Below, piece after piece: positions 7,580 through 14,433 of a DNA stretch of 14,697 nucleotides. The notes beneath the pieces are model-generated. The model did not search any database. It was given only the letters and a program-made list of their open reading frames with translations, and was not told the DNA's origin. The stretch is from Alphaproteobacteria bacterium (lineage in GTDB: Bacteria > Pseudomonadota > Alphaproteobacteria > Paracaedibacterales > CAIOTO01). The position numbers and the translations under genes are program-made. How positions within the stretch are numbered: the first letter of the stretch is position 1; every line of letters starts with the position of its first letter. Where the stretch lies: the NCBI GenBank assembly GCA_030727085.1, contig JANRCF010000040.1, positions 1 through 14,697 on the forward strand. Reading direction: 5' to 3'.

Positions 7580-7996
7580 ATGGCACGCGTAACCGTAGAA
7601 GATTGTATTTTAAACGTTCCTAATCGATTTGAACTTGTGCTCCTTAGCGCAAAACGTGCTCGCGAAATATCAGCTGGCTCTCCATTAACTGTTATTCGTG
7701 ATAATGACAAAAACCCTGTTATTGCACTTCGCGAAATCTCTGAAAATTCAATTGATATCACTGCATTACGTGAAAATCTTATCAAGAACTTTCAACGACA
7801 TGTGTTTGTTGAAAATCACGAATCTGAACTTGATGATGATGTGCAAGAATCTCTTAGCGCGATCAGTGAATGGGACGAAGAAGTAAGCGCTATTTCTATC
7901 AATGAAGGTAATGACGAAGATTACACCAACAGCGAAGAAGAAGCTTCCGATGACGAAGATGAAAGCGAAACTGATGATGACGCAGATGATGAGTAA
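7580..7996 (+). CDS. rpoZ: RNA polymerase omega subunit, with long acidic tail
   Basis: Omega binds the beta' subunit, helps RNA polymerase assemble, and in proteobacteria contributes to a ppGpp-binding site. The conserved core is residues 1-70: MARVTVEDCILNVPNRFELV, then LLSAKRAREIS, PVIALREI and LRENLI. The N-terminal MAR, tied in E. coli to ppGpp binding at the omega/beta' interface, is present. The protein is 138 residues long, against about 91 in E. coli. The extra C-terminal part becomes strongly acidic, with 19 of the last 31 residues Asp or Glu, and should be disordered. Tailed omegas occur in other alphaproteobacteria, so the length alone is not alarming. spoT follows after 40 bases, the classic rpoZ-spoT order that joins the stringent-response enzyme to a subunit sensing its product. 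Confidence 0.97.
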   Translation: MARVTVEDCILNVPNRFELVLLSAKRAREISAGSPLTVIRDNDKNPVIALREISENSIDITALRENLIKNFQRHVFVENHESELDDDVQESLSAISEWDEEVSAISINEGNDEDYTNSEEEASDDEDESETDDDADDE

Positions 7997-8036
7997 TAAA
8001 TAAATTTTCAAAGAGAGTGTATGGAGCAATCATTGA

Positions 8037-10178
8037 GTGTTACGTCAATTTGAGCTGGTTGAACGATTAAGAGCCTACGATCCATTGGTTGATGAAGATC
8101 TTATCAACCGTGCTTATGTATTTTCTGTAAAAAGCCATGGCTGCCAAGTACGTGACTCAGGTGACCCCTATTTTTCACACCCTATCGAAGTTGCCGGCAT
8201 TCTAACCGAGCTCAAACTCGATAGCCAGTCTATTGCAACTGGCTTATTGCACGACACCGTTGAAGATACTGTTGCAACGATCGAAGAAATAGAAATGTAC
8301 TTTGGTGTCGAAATTGCGCAGCTCGTTAACGGTGTAACAAAATTATCCAAACTAGAATTACAATCTGAAGCAACCAAACAAGCTGAAAACTTTCGCAAGC
8401 TTGTCTTAGCGATGTCAAGTGACATACGAGTACTGCTTGTAAAATTAGCAGACCGTCTACACAACATGCGAACGCTACATCATATTTCTTCTGAAGATAA
8501 GCGTCGCCGTATCGCACACGAAACAATCGAAATCTACGCCCCCCTCGCCGAGCGAATGGGTATGCACTGGATTAAAGATGAACTTGAAGATCTTGCGTTT
8601 GCTCAGCTTCAACCTGATATCTATGAATCCATTAAAAGCAGGTTGAAATTTATCTACCAAGCTTCGGTCGATACGATTAACCTAATTATCGAAGACATTA
8701 AAAACGTTGCTATGACATTTGATCTAAAATGCAACGTAAGCGGTCGCCTTAAAACGCCTTATTCTATCTGGCGTAAAATGCAGCAAAAAAATGTAACATT
8801 AGAACAACTATCCGACATTATGGCCTTCCGTATCTTAGTTGGGTCGGCATCCGAATGTTACCAAGCACTTGGTATTATGCACAGTCACTATATGGTCGTA
8901 CCAGGACGTTTCAAAGACTATATCAGCACACCAAAACCAAACAATTACCAGTCTTTGCATACCTGCCTTATTGGACCGTTAAATCAACGTATTGAACTTC
9001 AAATCAGAACATCTGACATGCATGACGTTTGTGAAAATGGTGTGGCAGCACACTGGCAATACAAGCAAGGCAATAAAATGCATGATGGCAAGCAATACGC
9101 ATGGCTTCGTGGTCTTTTGGAAATTTTGGAACATGCATCAAGTCCAGATGAATTTTTGGAACATACAAAGCTTGAAATGTTTCAGGATCAGGTTTTTTGT
9201 TTTACGCCCAAAGGTGAACTTATTAACTTACCAGGCGGGGCGACACCAGTTGACTTTGCATATGCTATCCATTCAGAGATTGGCAATCGTACAGTTGGTG
9301 TAAAAATAAATGGCAAACAAATGCCACTTCGCACACAGCTTAAAAACGGCGATCAAGTTGATATTATCACGGCAAAAGCCCAAAGCCCCTCACCTACATG
9401 GGAGCGTTTTGTTGTCACAGGAAAGGCGCGCGCCTGTATACGTCGTTTTATACGTGGCCAACAGCGTCAACAATACAGCGAGCTTGGAAAGTCACTCCTC
9501 CAAAAAGCATGCATTAAAGAAGGTAAACCATTTAACGAGAAGAATTTCTCAAAAATTCTTGGAAAATTCCATTATTTAGTACTGGATGATTTATATGCTG
9601 CTATTGGTGAAGGCATACAATCTGCAAAGGAAGTACTCACAGCCACTAGCCCTGAAGTACCTCGCACAAAAAAAGAACCAGGTGCAATCGAAGTAAAAAA
9701 TGTAGCCTCAAAAACAGTCATTAACGACCCCGCGCAGTTTATTGAGGGACTTATTTCAGGAATGTCTGTACATTTTGCCGGATGCTGCCATCCATTGCCA
9801 GGTGATAACATCGTGGGTGTTGTTGTAACAGGTAAAGGTGTTACGATTCATACGCATGATTGTGAAGTCATTACCACCATTCCCGACCCAGAACGTGTAC
9901 TCGACTTAGCATGGCACGAAATACACGGGCAAGAACATAACTACCGTCACGTTGGACGCCTTAAAGTAACATTTATCAACAAGCCAGGCAGCCTAGCGGC
10001 CATGACTACAACCATCAGCAAGCAATCTGCAGATATTGTTAACCTGAAAGTTACAAACAGAACCATGGATTTTTGGGATTTATTCATTGATGTTGAAGTG
10101 AGAAATGTCGAACATCTATCAACATTAAAAGCGTCATTACGTTCTGTGGCGTCTATCCTGTCTGTTGATCGGATTTAA
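8037..10178 (+). CDS. spoT: Bifunctional (p)ppGpp synthetase/hydrolase (Rel/SpoT family)
   Basis: This cytoplasmic enzyme makes and degrades (p)ppGpp, the stringent-response alarmone. The 713 residues show every domain. The HD hydrolase has GDPYFSHPIEVAGIL (His48), LLHDTVEDT (His72, Asp73, Glu76, Asp77) and LADRLHNMRTL (Asp139). The synthetase has GRLKTPYSIWRKM, DIMAFRILV (Asp260), PGRFKDYISTPK and RIELQIRT (Glu320). TGS is at about 385-445 (VFCFTPKGELINLPGGATPVDFAYA). A conserved-cysteine region includes HFAGCCHPLPGD, and the C-terminal ACT domain starts near VTFINKPGSLAAM. RFKD in the synthetase is the RxKD variant found in bifunctional enzymes rather than the acidic form of RelA, and both active sites look intact. 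The start is GTG, because a stop codon directly precedes it in frame and the family begins with LRQ-ELVER. GGAG lies 10 bases upstream. Its stop overlaps the lgt stop. Confidence 0.97.
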   Translation: MLRQFELVERLRAYDPLVDEDLINRAYVFSVKSHGCQVRDSGDPYFSHPIEVAGILTELKLDSQSIATGLLHDTVEDTVATIEEIEMYFGVEIAQLVNGVTKLSKLELQSEATKQAENFRKLVLAMSSDIRVLLVKLADRLHNMRTLHHISSEDKRRRIAHETIEIYAPLAERMGMHWIKDELEDLAFAQLQPDIYESIKSRLKFIYQASVDTINLIIEDIKNVAMTFDLKCNVSGRLKTPYSIWRKMQQKNVTLEQLSDIMAFRILVGSASECYQALGIMHSHYMVVPGRFKDYISTPKPNNYQSLHTCLIGPLNQRIELQIRTSDMHDVCENGVAAHWQYKQGNKMHDGKQYAWLRGLLEILEHASSPDEFLEHTKLEMFQDQVFCFTPKGELINLPGGATPVDFAYAIHSEIGNRTVGVKINGKQMPLRTQLKNGDQVDIITAKAQSPSPTWERFVVTGKARACIRRFIRGQQRQQYSELGKSLLQKACIKEGKPFNEKNFSKILGKFHYLVLDDLYAAIGEGIQSAKEVLTATSPEVPRTKKEPGAIEVKNVASKTVINDPAQFIEGLISGMSVHFAGCCHPLPGDNIVGVVVTGKGVTIHTHDCEVITTIPDPERVLDLAWHEIHGQEHNYRHVGRLKVTFINKPGSLAAMTTTISKQSADIVNLKVTNRTMDFWDLFIDVEVRNVEHLSTLKASLRSVASILSVDRI

Positions 10179-10954
10179 GAACTTACAACTTCTCTTCGCA
10201 ACCAATACAACCCTACTATCATCATAGGTACACACAGCGCTTGCCCTAACGTTAGCGTCGCAAAACCAAGCGATAAAAAGCCATCTGGATGTCTGAAATA
10301 CTCTATACCGAAGCGAATTACACCATATGACAGCATAAAAAGACCTGACAAACGCCCGGGGATTTTGGCAAACCGGTTAAGCAAAATCCAAGATAAAAGA
10401 CCTATAATTAGCCCCTCCCCGACAGCCTCGTATAATTGACTGGGATGTCGCGGCAAACCATCGCTTTTAGGAAAAATCACAGCCCATGCAACATCTGTTG
10501 GGCGCCCATAATGTTCAGCATTAATAAAGTTGGCAATACGGCCTAAGAACAAACCAATGGGTGAGACAACTGCTAGCAAATCACCAAAACGCATTAATGA
10601 GATACTCATTTTACGACAATATAAAATAGTTGCTATAACAACCCCAAGCAAACCACCATGAAAGGCCATTCCCCCTTGACGTGTTTTGAGAATTTCGATG
10701 GGGTTTTGCAAAAAATGTATAGGATCATAAAACAAAACATAGCCTAAACGACCACCAATAATAATTCCCACGACAGCCCACGTAATAAAATCATCAAAAT
10801 CTTTTTGTTTGAGATCAAAAATATTTGCAATTCGACGCGCATAAAACCACGCCAAGGATATTCCAGCAAGATAGGCAACCCCATACCAGTGAACAGAAAT
10901 AAGGCCAAGATCAATGGCAACAGGGTTAATCAGTGGGAATGGAATGAGATACAT
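10175..10954 (-). CDS. lgt: Prolipoprotein diacylglyceryl transferase
   Basis: Lgt is an inner-membrane enzyme that moves diacylglycerol from phosphatidylglycerol to the lipobox cysteine of prelipoproteins, the first step of lipoprotein maturation. The start is placed at the ATG at 10954-10952 (MYLIPFPLINPVAIDLG), giving 259 residues. A TTG four codons upstream (10966) overlaps the yejB stop as TTGA and is a less likely start. Counting from the TTG, diagnostic segments are VHWYGVAYLAG, GGRLGYVLFYD (71-81), GGMAFHGGLLG with His103, the Lgt signature GRIANFINAEHYGRPTD with Arg143, RHPSQLYEAVGEG (173-185) and RFGIEYFRHPD. His103 and Arg143 match the essential positions of E. coli Lgt as I recall them. 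About seven hydrophobic segments are present. The gene follows yejB by 8 bases. Confidence 0.97.
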   Translation of the reverse strand: MYLIPFPLINPVAIDLGLISVHWYGVAYLAGISLAWFYARRIANIFDLKQKDFDDFITWAVVGIIIGGRLGYVLFYDPIHFLQNPIEILKTRQGGMAFHGGLLGVVIATILYCRKMSISLMRFGDLLAVVSPIGLFLGRIANFINAEHYGRPTDVAWAVIFPKSDGLPRHPSQLYEAVGEGLIIGLLSWILLNRFAKIPGRLSGLFMLSYGVIRFGIEYFRHPDGFLSLGFATLTLGQALCVPMMIVGLYWLRREVVSS

Positions 10955-10962
10955 AACAAAGC

Positions 10963-12069
10963 TCAATGACCACGGCTAGCAGACAAATCAATCCGCCTGT
11001 CCACCAACATATAACATACATCGCCCAGTAAGTGCAGCACCATACCTAGCAATGTAAACATGTAAAGTGTGCCAAACATCACAGGGTAATTACGACTTAA
11101 CGCGGCCTCGAACCCAAGCAAACCAAGCCCATCAAGCGAGAATAAAACTTCAATCAATAAAGAGGATGTAAACAAAACTGCAATAAACGCTGCCGGGAAC
11201 CCAGCAATAACAATCAACATGGCGTTTCTAAAAATATGGTTATAGAGTACACGTTGACGTGGTGCGCCTTTAGCACGTGCGGTTACCACATACTGCTTAT
11301 TAATTTCTTCCAAGAACGAATTTTTTGTAAGCAATGTTAATTTTGCAAAACCACTCATAATCATCGCTGTTAAGGGCAGCGCTAAATGCCAAAAATAATC
11401 TTTGATTTGTCCAAACAAGGATAACTTATCATGATAATCAGAAACTAACCCGCGCAATGGAAAAAGACTAAAAAAGCTACCGCCTGCAAATACAATTATA
11501 AGAAAAAGGGCAAACAGAAAACTAGGCACTGCATACGCAATAATTACAAGTGCACTTGTCCATACATCGAATTGAGTACCATCACGCACCGCTTTTGCCA
11601 CGCCCAAAGGAATTGAAATTAGGTAAACAAAAAGCGTGGTCCATAAACCAAGTGAAATTGACACTGGTAATTTTTCACAAACAAGGGACACAACTGTCTG
11701 GCTACTAAAGTAGCTTTTACCAAAATCAAAGGTTAGGTAATTCTTAATCATCAAAAAGAAGCGTTCATGCGCTGGCTTATCAAAACCAAACTGTTTTTCA
11801 AGCTCTTTTATAAAAGCAGGATCAATACCTTGTGCACCTTTATAGGCAGATGAATGATCACCACCAAATCCAGCACTTGCGCCACCTGCCATCATATCGT
11901 CACCACCACCGAAACGCATATCCATGTCTGACGACTGACCACGCATTTTAGAAAGGATTTGTTGCACAGGGCCGCCTGGTGCCGCTTGAATGATGATAAA
12001 ATTAATCAGCATAATACCAAATAACGTTGGGATCATGAGCAAAATTCGTTTTAATAGGTAGCTTAGCAT
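10963..12069 (-). CDS. yejB: YejB-type ABC transporter permease
   Basis: This is an inner-membrane permease of the binding-protein-dependent ABC class (DppB/OppB fold). It closely resembles E. coli YejB, which with YejA, YejE and YejF imports peptides and microcin C. Length is 368 residues, as usual. The start MLSYLLKRILLMIPTLFGIM is helix 1, followed by QAAPGGPV. Next come a Gly/Met/Asp-rich periplasmic stretch (about 43-80), GFDKPAHERFFLMIKNYLTF (95-114) and LPVSISLGLWTTL. The EAA loop that contacts the ATPase reads EEINKQYVVTARAKG (254-268) and leads into HIFRNAMLIVIAGFPA. SLLIEVLFSLDGLGLLGFEA and NYPVMFGTLYMFTLLGM are YejB-specific stretches near the end. The other subunit genes are absent: it is first in a unit with lgt, divergent from uppS. 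A GAGGTGA stretch lies 19 bases before the ATG, too far for a normal ribosome-binding site. Confidence 0.93.
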   Translation of the reverse strand: MLSYLLKRILLMIPTLFGIMLINFIIIQAAPGGPVQQILSKMRGQSSDMDMRFGGGDDMMAGGASAGFGGDHSSAYKGAQGIDPAFIKELEKQFGFDKPAHERFFLMIKNYLTFDFGKSYFSSQTVVSLVCEKLPVSISLGLWTTLFVYLISIPLGVAKAVRDGTQFDVWTSALVIIAYAVPSFLFALFLIIVFAGGSFFSLFPLRGLVSDYHDKLSLFGQIKDYFWHLALPLTAMIMSGFAKLTLLTKNSFLEEINKQYVVTARAKGAPRQRVLYNHIFRNAMLIVIAGFPAAFIAVLFTSSLLIEVLFSLDGLGLLGFEAALSRNYPVMFGTLYMFTLLGMVLHLLGDVCYMLVDRRIDLSASRGH

Positions 12070-12122
12070 AAAAACATTACGTTAAAGGTCACCTCTATTT
12101 TTTAGCACGATTTCCTATAACA

Positions 12123-12257
12123 TTGACAAAAAAACATCATTTTCATGAAAAATCATTAAAACAACTTGCCTCTATTATAGAAAAGCACATTCATGCTCAA
12201 GAAAAACTTGACGCAGCGCTTTATATGCTGTTTGATCAGTTCATATCTATTTATTAA
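12123..12257 (+). CDS. Possible small ORF overlapping the uppS 5' region (about 44 aa)
   Basis: In another frame than uppS, this region reads as a stop-free, protein-like sequence from an in-frame stop at 12069-12071 to TAA at 12255-12257. The only usual start seen is TTG at 12123. The peptide (KSLKQLASIIEKHIH, then AQEKLDAALYMLFDQF) looks like an amphipathic helical protein. The uppS-frame reading of the same bases, with FICCLIS and KIILF, does not. I recognise no family, and it does not match the ribosome recycling factor often found before uppS. There is no ribosome-binding site. It could be a small gene, a decayed gene end, or chance. Confidence 0.22.
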   Translation: MTKKHHFHEKSLKQLASIIEKHIHAQEKLDAALYMLFDQFISIY

Positions 12258-12260
12258 AAT
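12232..12260 (+). promoter_or_regulatory. Candidate sigma-70 promoter for uppS-cdsA
   Basis: TTGATC (12232-12237) and TAAAAT (12255-12260) are 17 bases apart, a good match to the -35/-10 pattern (4 of 6 and 5 of 6). Transcription would start near 12267, only a few bases before the GTG at 12274. This supports that GTG as the uppS start, on a nearly leaderless message. A perfect TTGACA at 12123-12128 lies further upstream but has no good -10 at the right distance. Confidence 0.35.
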
Positions 12261-12273
12261 AATATTATTTCCT

Positions 12274-12996
12274 GTGTCAGACACTATCCATTCAGAAATA
12301 AACCCACTTCGTCACATTGCTATTATCATGGATGGCAATGGCCGCTGGGCAAAGAAAAAAAGTCTTCCGACAATTGCAGGGCACAAAGCCGGTGCAGAAG
12401 CTGCGCGACGCATAACAGAAGCCGCAGCAAAGAATAACGTTGAGTACCTAACCCTCTATACCTTTTCAACCGAAAATTGGAAACGTGACGAACGTTGGAT
12501 TAATGAACTTTTTGGCCTTTTATCATGGTACCTTGAAAATGAAATTAAATCCCTTCATAAAAATAACGTCCGCTTAAAAGCAATTGGTGATCGCCGTCGA
12601 TTACCCACTCAAATACAAAAGCATCTCACAAAAGCCGAAGAAAAAACAAAGGACAATACGGGTATAACCGTCGTACTTGCGTTAAGCTATAGTGGTCGAG
12701 ATGAGATTATTCGCGCTGCAAATAATATCATTAAAGATGCCAAAAATGGCACATTAGATTCAGTTGATGGCGCATCTTTTGAAAAATATCTTGATACCCA
12801 CACTATTCCTGACCCAGATCTTTTTATTAGGACAAGTGGCGAAAAACGCATCAGTAACTATTTATTATGGCAAATTGCATACACAGAACTTGTCTTTAGT
12901 GATGTTTTGTGGCCAGATTTCACAGAAGAACATTTCGAGAAAGCTGTTTATGAATTCAAAAATCGAGAGCGCCGATATGGTCTCGATGTCATTTAA
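12274..12996 (+). CDS. uppS: Undecaprenyl diphosphate synthase
   Basis: This cis-prenyltransferase adds isopentenyl diphosphate units to farnesyl diphosphate. It makes the C55 carrier used for peptidoglycan and O-antigen-type glycans, and works in the cytosol at the membrane face. Counted from the GTG start (240 aa), it shows HIAIIMDGNGRWAKKK with catalytic Asp20, then GHKAGAE, LYTFSTENWKR, and the C-terminal signature PDPDLFIRTSGEKRISNYLL followed by WQIAYTELVF and WPDF. Family length is about 230-255. The frame stays open upstream to an ATG at 12193, giving 267 aa with an unusual hydrophobic N-terminus. I prefer GTG 12274 because it gives normal length, another reading frame upstream looks more protein-like, and a good promoter lies just before it. 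Neither start has a clear ribosome-binding site. cdsA begins 13 bases after the stop. Confidence 0.96.
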   Translation: MSDTIHSEINPLRHIAIIMDGNGRWAKKKSLPTIAGHKAGAEAARRITEAAAKNNVEYLTLYTFSTENWKRDERWINELFGLLSWYLENEIKSLHKNNVRLKAIGDRRRLPTQIQKHLTKAEEKTKDNTGITVVLALSYSGRDEIIRAANNIIKDAKNGTLDSVDGASFEKYLDTHTIPDPDLFIRTSGEKRISNYLLWQIAYTELVFSDVLWPDFTEEHFEKAVYEFKNRERRYGLDVI

Positions 12997-13009
12997 GAAG
13001 TCACGTTTG

Positions 13010-13819
13010 ATGCAACCACAATTTGAATTGTTAACTCGTGTACTCAGCGCTGCCATCTTGATACCATTTTTTTTATGGGTAACATACACTGGCGGGTGGT
13101 TTTTTTACGGCGTGCTTACGCTGGTATTTATTAGCGCGCTTCGTGAGTGGTCCCGCCTTTCAACAAACAGCATTTTTCACCCTTTGTGCCTTGCAGCCTT
13201 AATTGGGGTTACATTATATCACAGCAATATATACGTTCCTCACGTGCAAATCATTGGCGGACTCGCATTACTCGGGGCTATTTATTATCAACACCCAACC
13301 CTCGCATTACCATCGATACACCGTTGGATGCTCTTTTTGAGCGGATTGTCTTACATAACAGCGTCTATGATCTGCTTTATTCAAATAAGCCAAAATGGGG
13401 CAAATAGCTCGCTTTTTCTTTTATGGTTATACGCAATTGTCTGGGCAACAGATAGTGGCGCCTACCTTGTTGGAAAAACAATAAAAGGACCAAAGCTTTG
13501 CCCAAAAATCAGCCCTAATAAAACTTGGGCAGGCTTTATTGGCGGTATTTTGGTGGCGATTATTACCGGCCTCTACCTTTTAAAAGCATTAGGACTATCT
13601 CTTTCGTCATCCATACCAAACACCATATTGATTTTAATGATATCTTGCGCAGCTCACCTAGGTGATTTAATAGAATCATCTATTAAGCGTTATTTTGGTG
13701 TGAAAAATGCAGGTGGATTAATCCCTGGCCACGGGGGCGTTCTTGATCGCTTGGACAGCTTGTTTCTTGTTGTTATCCTAACAGGTCTTTTTTTGCTATT
13801 TGGAATAATTAATATTTAA
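13010..13819 (+). CDS. cdsA: Phosphatidate cytidylyltransferase (CDP-diacylglycerol synthase)
   Basis: CdsA is an inner-membrane enzyme that turns phosphatidic acid and CTP into CDP-diacylglycerol, the branch point for all phospholipids. The start is placed at ATG 13010 (269 aa), where the protein begins QFELLTRVLSAAILIPFF as the family does. Two in-frame ATGs at 12977 and 12986 overlap uppS and are possible. About seven or eight hydrophobic segments are visible, with WATDSGAYLVGKTIKG and SPNKTWAGFIGG as the central conserved stretches. The signature runs HLGDLIESSIKRYFG, VKNAGGLIPGHGG, VLDRLDS. The metal-ligand aspartates of GDLxES and LDR are Asp219 and Asp246. One conserved place differs: the Lys-Asp after KRxxxx is Lys-Asn here (Asn233). 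uppS-cdsA adjacency is a very common arrangement. It converges with the small gene at 13828. Confidence 0.95.
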   Translation: MQPQFELLTRVLSAAILIPFFLWVTYTGGWFFYGVLTLVFISALREWSRLSTNSIFHPLCLAALIGVTLYHSNIYVPHVQIIGGLALLGAIYYQHPTLALPSIHRWMLFLSGLSYITASMICFIQISQNGANSSLFLLWLYAIVWATDSGAYLVGKTIKGPKLCPKISPNKTWAGFIGGILVAIITGLYLLKALGLSLSSSIPNTILILMISCAAHLGDLIESSIKRYFGVKNAGGLIPGHGGVLDRLDSLFLVVILTGLFLLFGIINI

Positions 13820-13827
13820 TCTGAATT

Positions 13828-14079
13828 TCAGATATTTTGTAATTCATCCTCAACAACAGATTCTTTAGCATGTGGTGATGGAGTGAAAAATTTTCCATCA
13901 TCTTCACTAATATTTTTTTGCGCATTTCTTAAAAAAACAACCCCGTTTATGCTACTGCTTTTATGTTGACGGCTATTATTCTCATTCTCACTATATTGGT
14001 TATTAATATAATTCAAAAAATAAAATGAAAAAACACCTAATGAAAAGCCAAAAGAAATTGTATATATAATTCTTTTCAT
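13828..14079 (-). CDS. Small single-pass membrane protein, unknown
   Basis: This 83-residue product has no family I recognise. The start is set at the ATG at 14079-14077, with AAAGAG 6 bases before it; the protein begins MKRIIYTISFGFSLGVFSFYF, a typical positively charged end plus one hydrophobic segment (about residues 4-22). An in-frame ATG 45 bases upstream would add a polar MLCVELMEYFNKEFF with no purpose seen. The rest is hydrophilic: an Asn/Ser-rich stretch (NNQYSENENNSRQHKSSS), then a charged C-terminus (ISEDDGKFF, ESVVEDELQNI). It is likely anchored in the inner membrane or exported to the periplasm. It stands alone, ending 8 bases from the cdsA stop and facing it. The composition is richer in A/T than its neighbours, which may point to a recent or fast-evolving gene. 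That this is a true gene is likely but not certain. Confidence 0.52.
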   Translation of the reverse strand: MKRIIYTISFGFSLGVFSFYFLNYINNQYSENENNSRQHKSSSINGVVFLRNAQKNISEDDGKFFTPSPHAKESVVEDELQNI

Positions 14080-14211
14080 AAAAAACTCTTTATTAAAATA
14101 TTCCATCAATTCAACACATAACACGCATCATATAAACAAATAGTAAATAAAATTTATTTATTATCATAATTTTTATCACACACAATAATCACAAGAAAAA
14201 GCCACCTTTTG

Positions 14212-14283
14212 GGAACAATAAAGCACATATTAAATATGAAATGGAATTAAAATCTATAAATATCTATATTTATGGAACAATAA
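14212..14283 (+). repeat. Direct repeat GGAACAATAA (two copies)
   Basis: GGAACAATAA occurs at 14212-14221 and again at 14274-14283, 62 bases apart, the first after TTTTG and the second after ATTTAT. Between them lies the palindrome at 14256-14273. A 10-base identity can arise by chance in A/T-rich DNA, though the GGAAC core makes it less trivial. Confidence 0.4.
14256..14273. repeat. A/T palindrome ATAAATAT-CT-ATATTTAT
   Basis: Perfect 8-base arms (14256-14263 and 14266-14273) flank a 2-base centre. It directly abuts the second GGAACAATAA copy. It could be a protein-binding site or simply A/T-rich sequence. Confidence 0.4.
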
Positions 14284-14350
14284 GAAAAACGACAACCAAT
14301 TTATTAAATCCACCTTAACAATTATTAAATAAAATTTAACAGTTATTAAT

Positions 14351-14370
14351 TTTGTTAACACTTTGTTAAC
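14351..14370 (+). promoter_or_regulatory. Tandem TTTGTTAAC motif upstream of the patatin gene
   Basis: TTTGTTAAC occurs at 14351-14359 and 14362-14370. The starts are 11 bases apart, about one helical turn, and each copy contains the palindrome GTTAAC. This spacing suits a dimeric regulator binding one face of the DNA, about 65 bases before the patatin start codon. No regulator is known to me for it. Confidence 0.35.
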
Positions 14371-14433
14371 TATTGCCCTCTAATTAGCTTTTTATAAAGA
14401 ATAATTATGAACAGCGTTGATGGAGAAGTAAGT

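Larger units (their letters stand above)
14080..14433. other. A/T-rich intergenic region with short repeats, no gene seen
   Basis: This stretch of about 350 bases between the divergent small membrane protein and patatin genes has long runs of A and T and no convincing reading frame or RNA gene. It should carry promoters for both flanking genes. It also holds a 10-base direct repeat, an A/T palindrome and a tandem GTTAAC motif, listed separately. Its base composition is clearly lower in G+C than the coding DNA to the left. Confidence 0.6.

Noticed and set aside
7766..8029. Minus-strand hydrophobic frame opposite the rpoZ tail
   Set aside because: It is the mirror of the Asp/Glu-rich codons, which read as Ile, Phe and Val on the other strand.
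12193..12273. Membrane anchor on UppS from the upstream ATG
   Set aside because: Family members lack it, and the alternative frame is more protein-like; kept only as an open question in the findings.
12764..13009. N-terminal extension of cdsA into uppS
   Set aside because: It translates the uppS coding bases in another frame; the cdsA family starts at about 13010.
13819..13833. ATCTG-AATTT-CAGAT inverted repeat before ATTTTG as a cdsA terminator
   Set aside because: The stem is 5 weak pairs, and it overlaps the end of the opposite gene; too weak to call.
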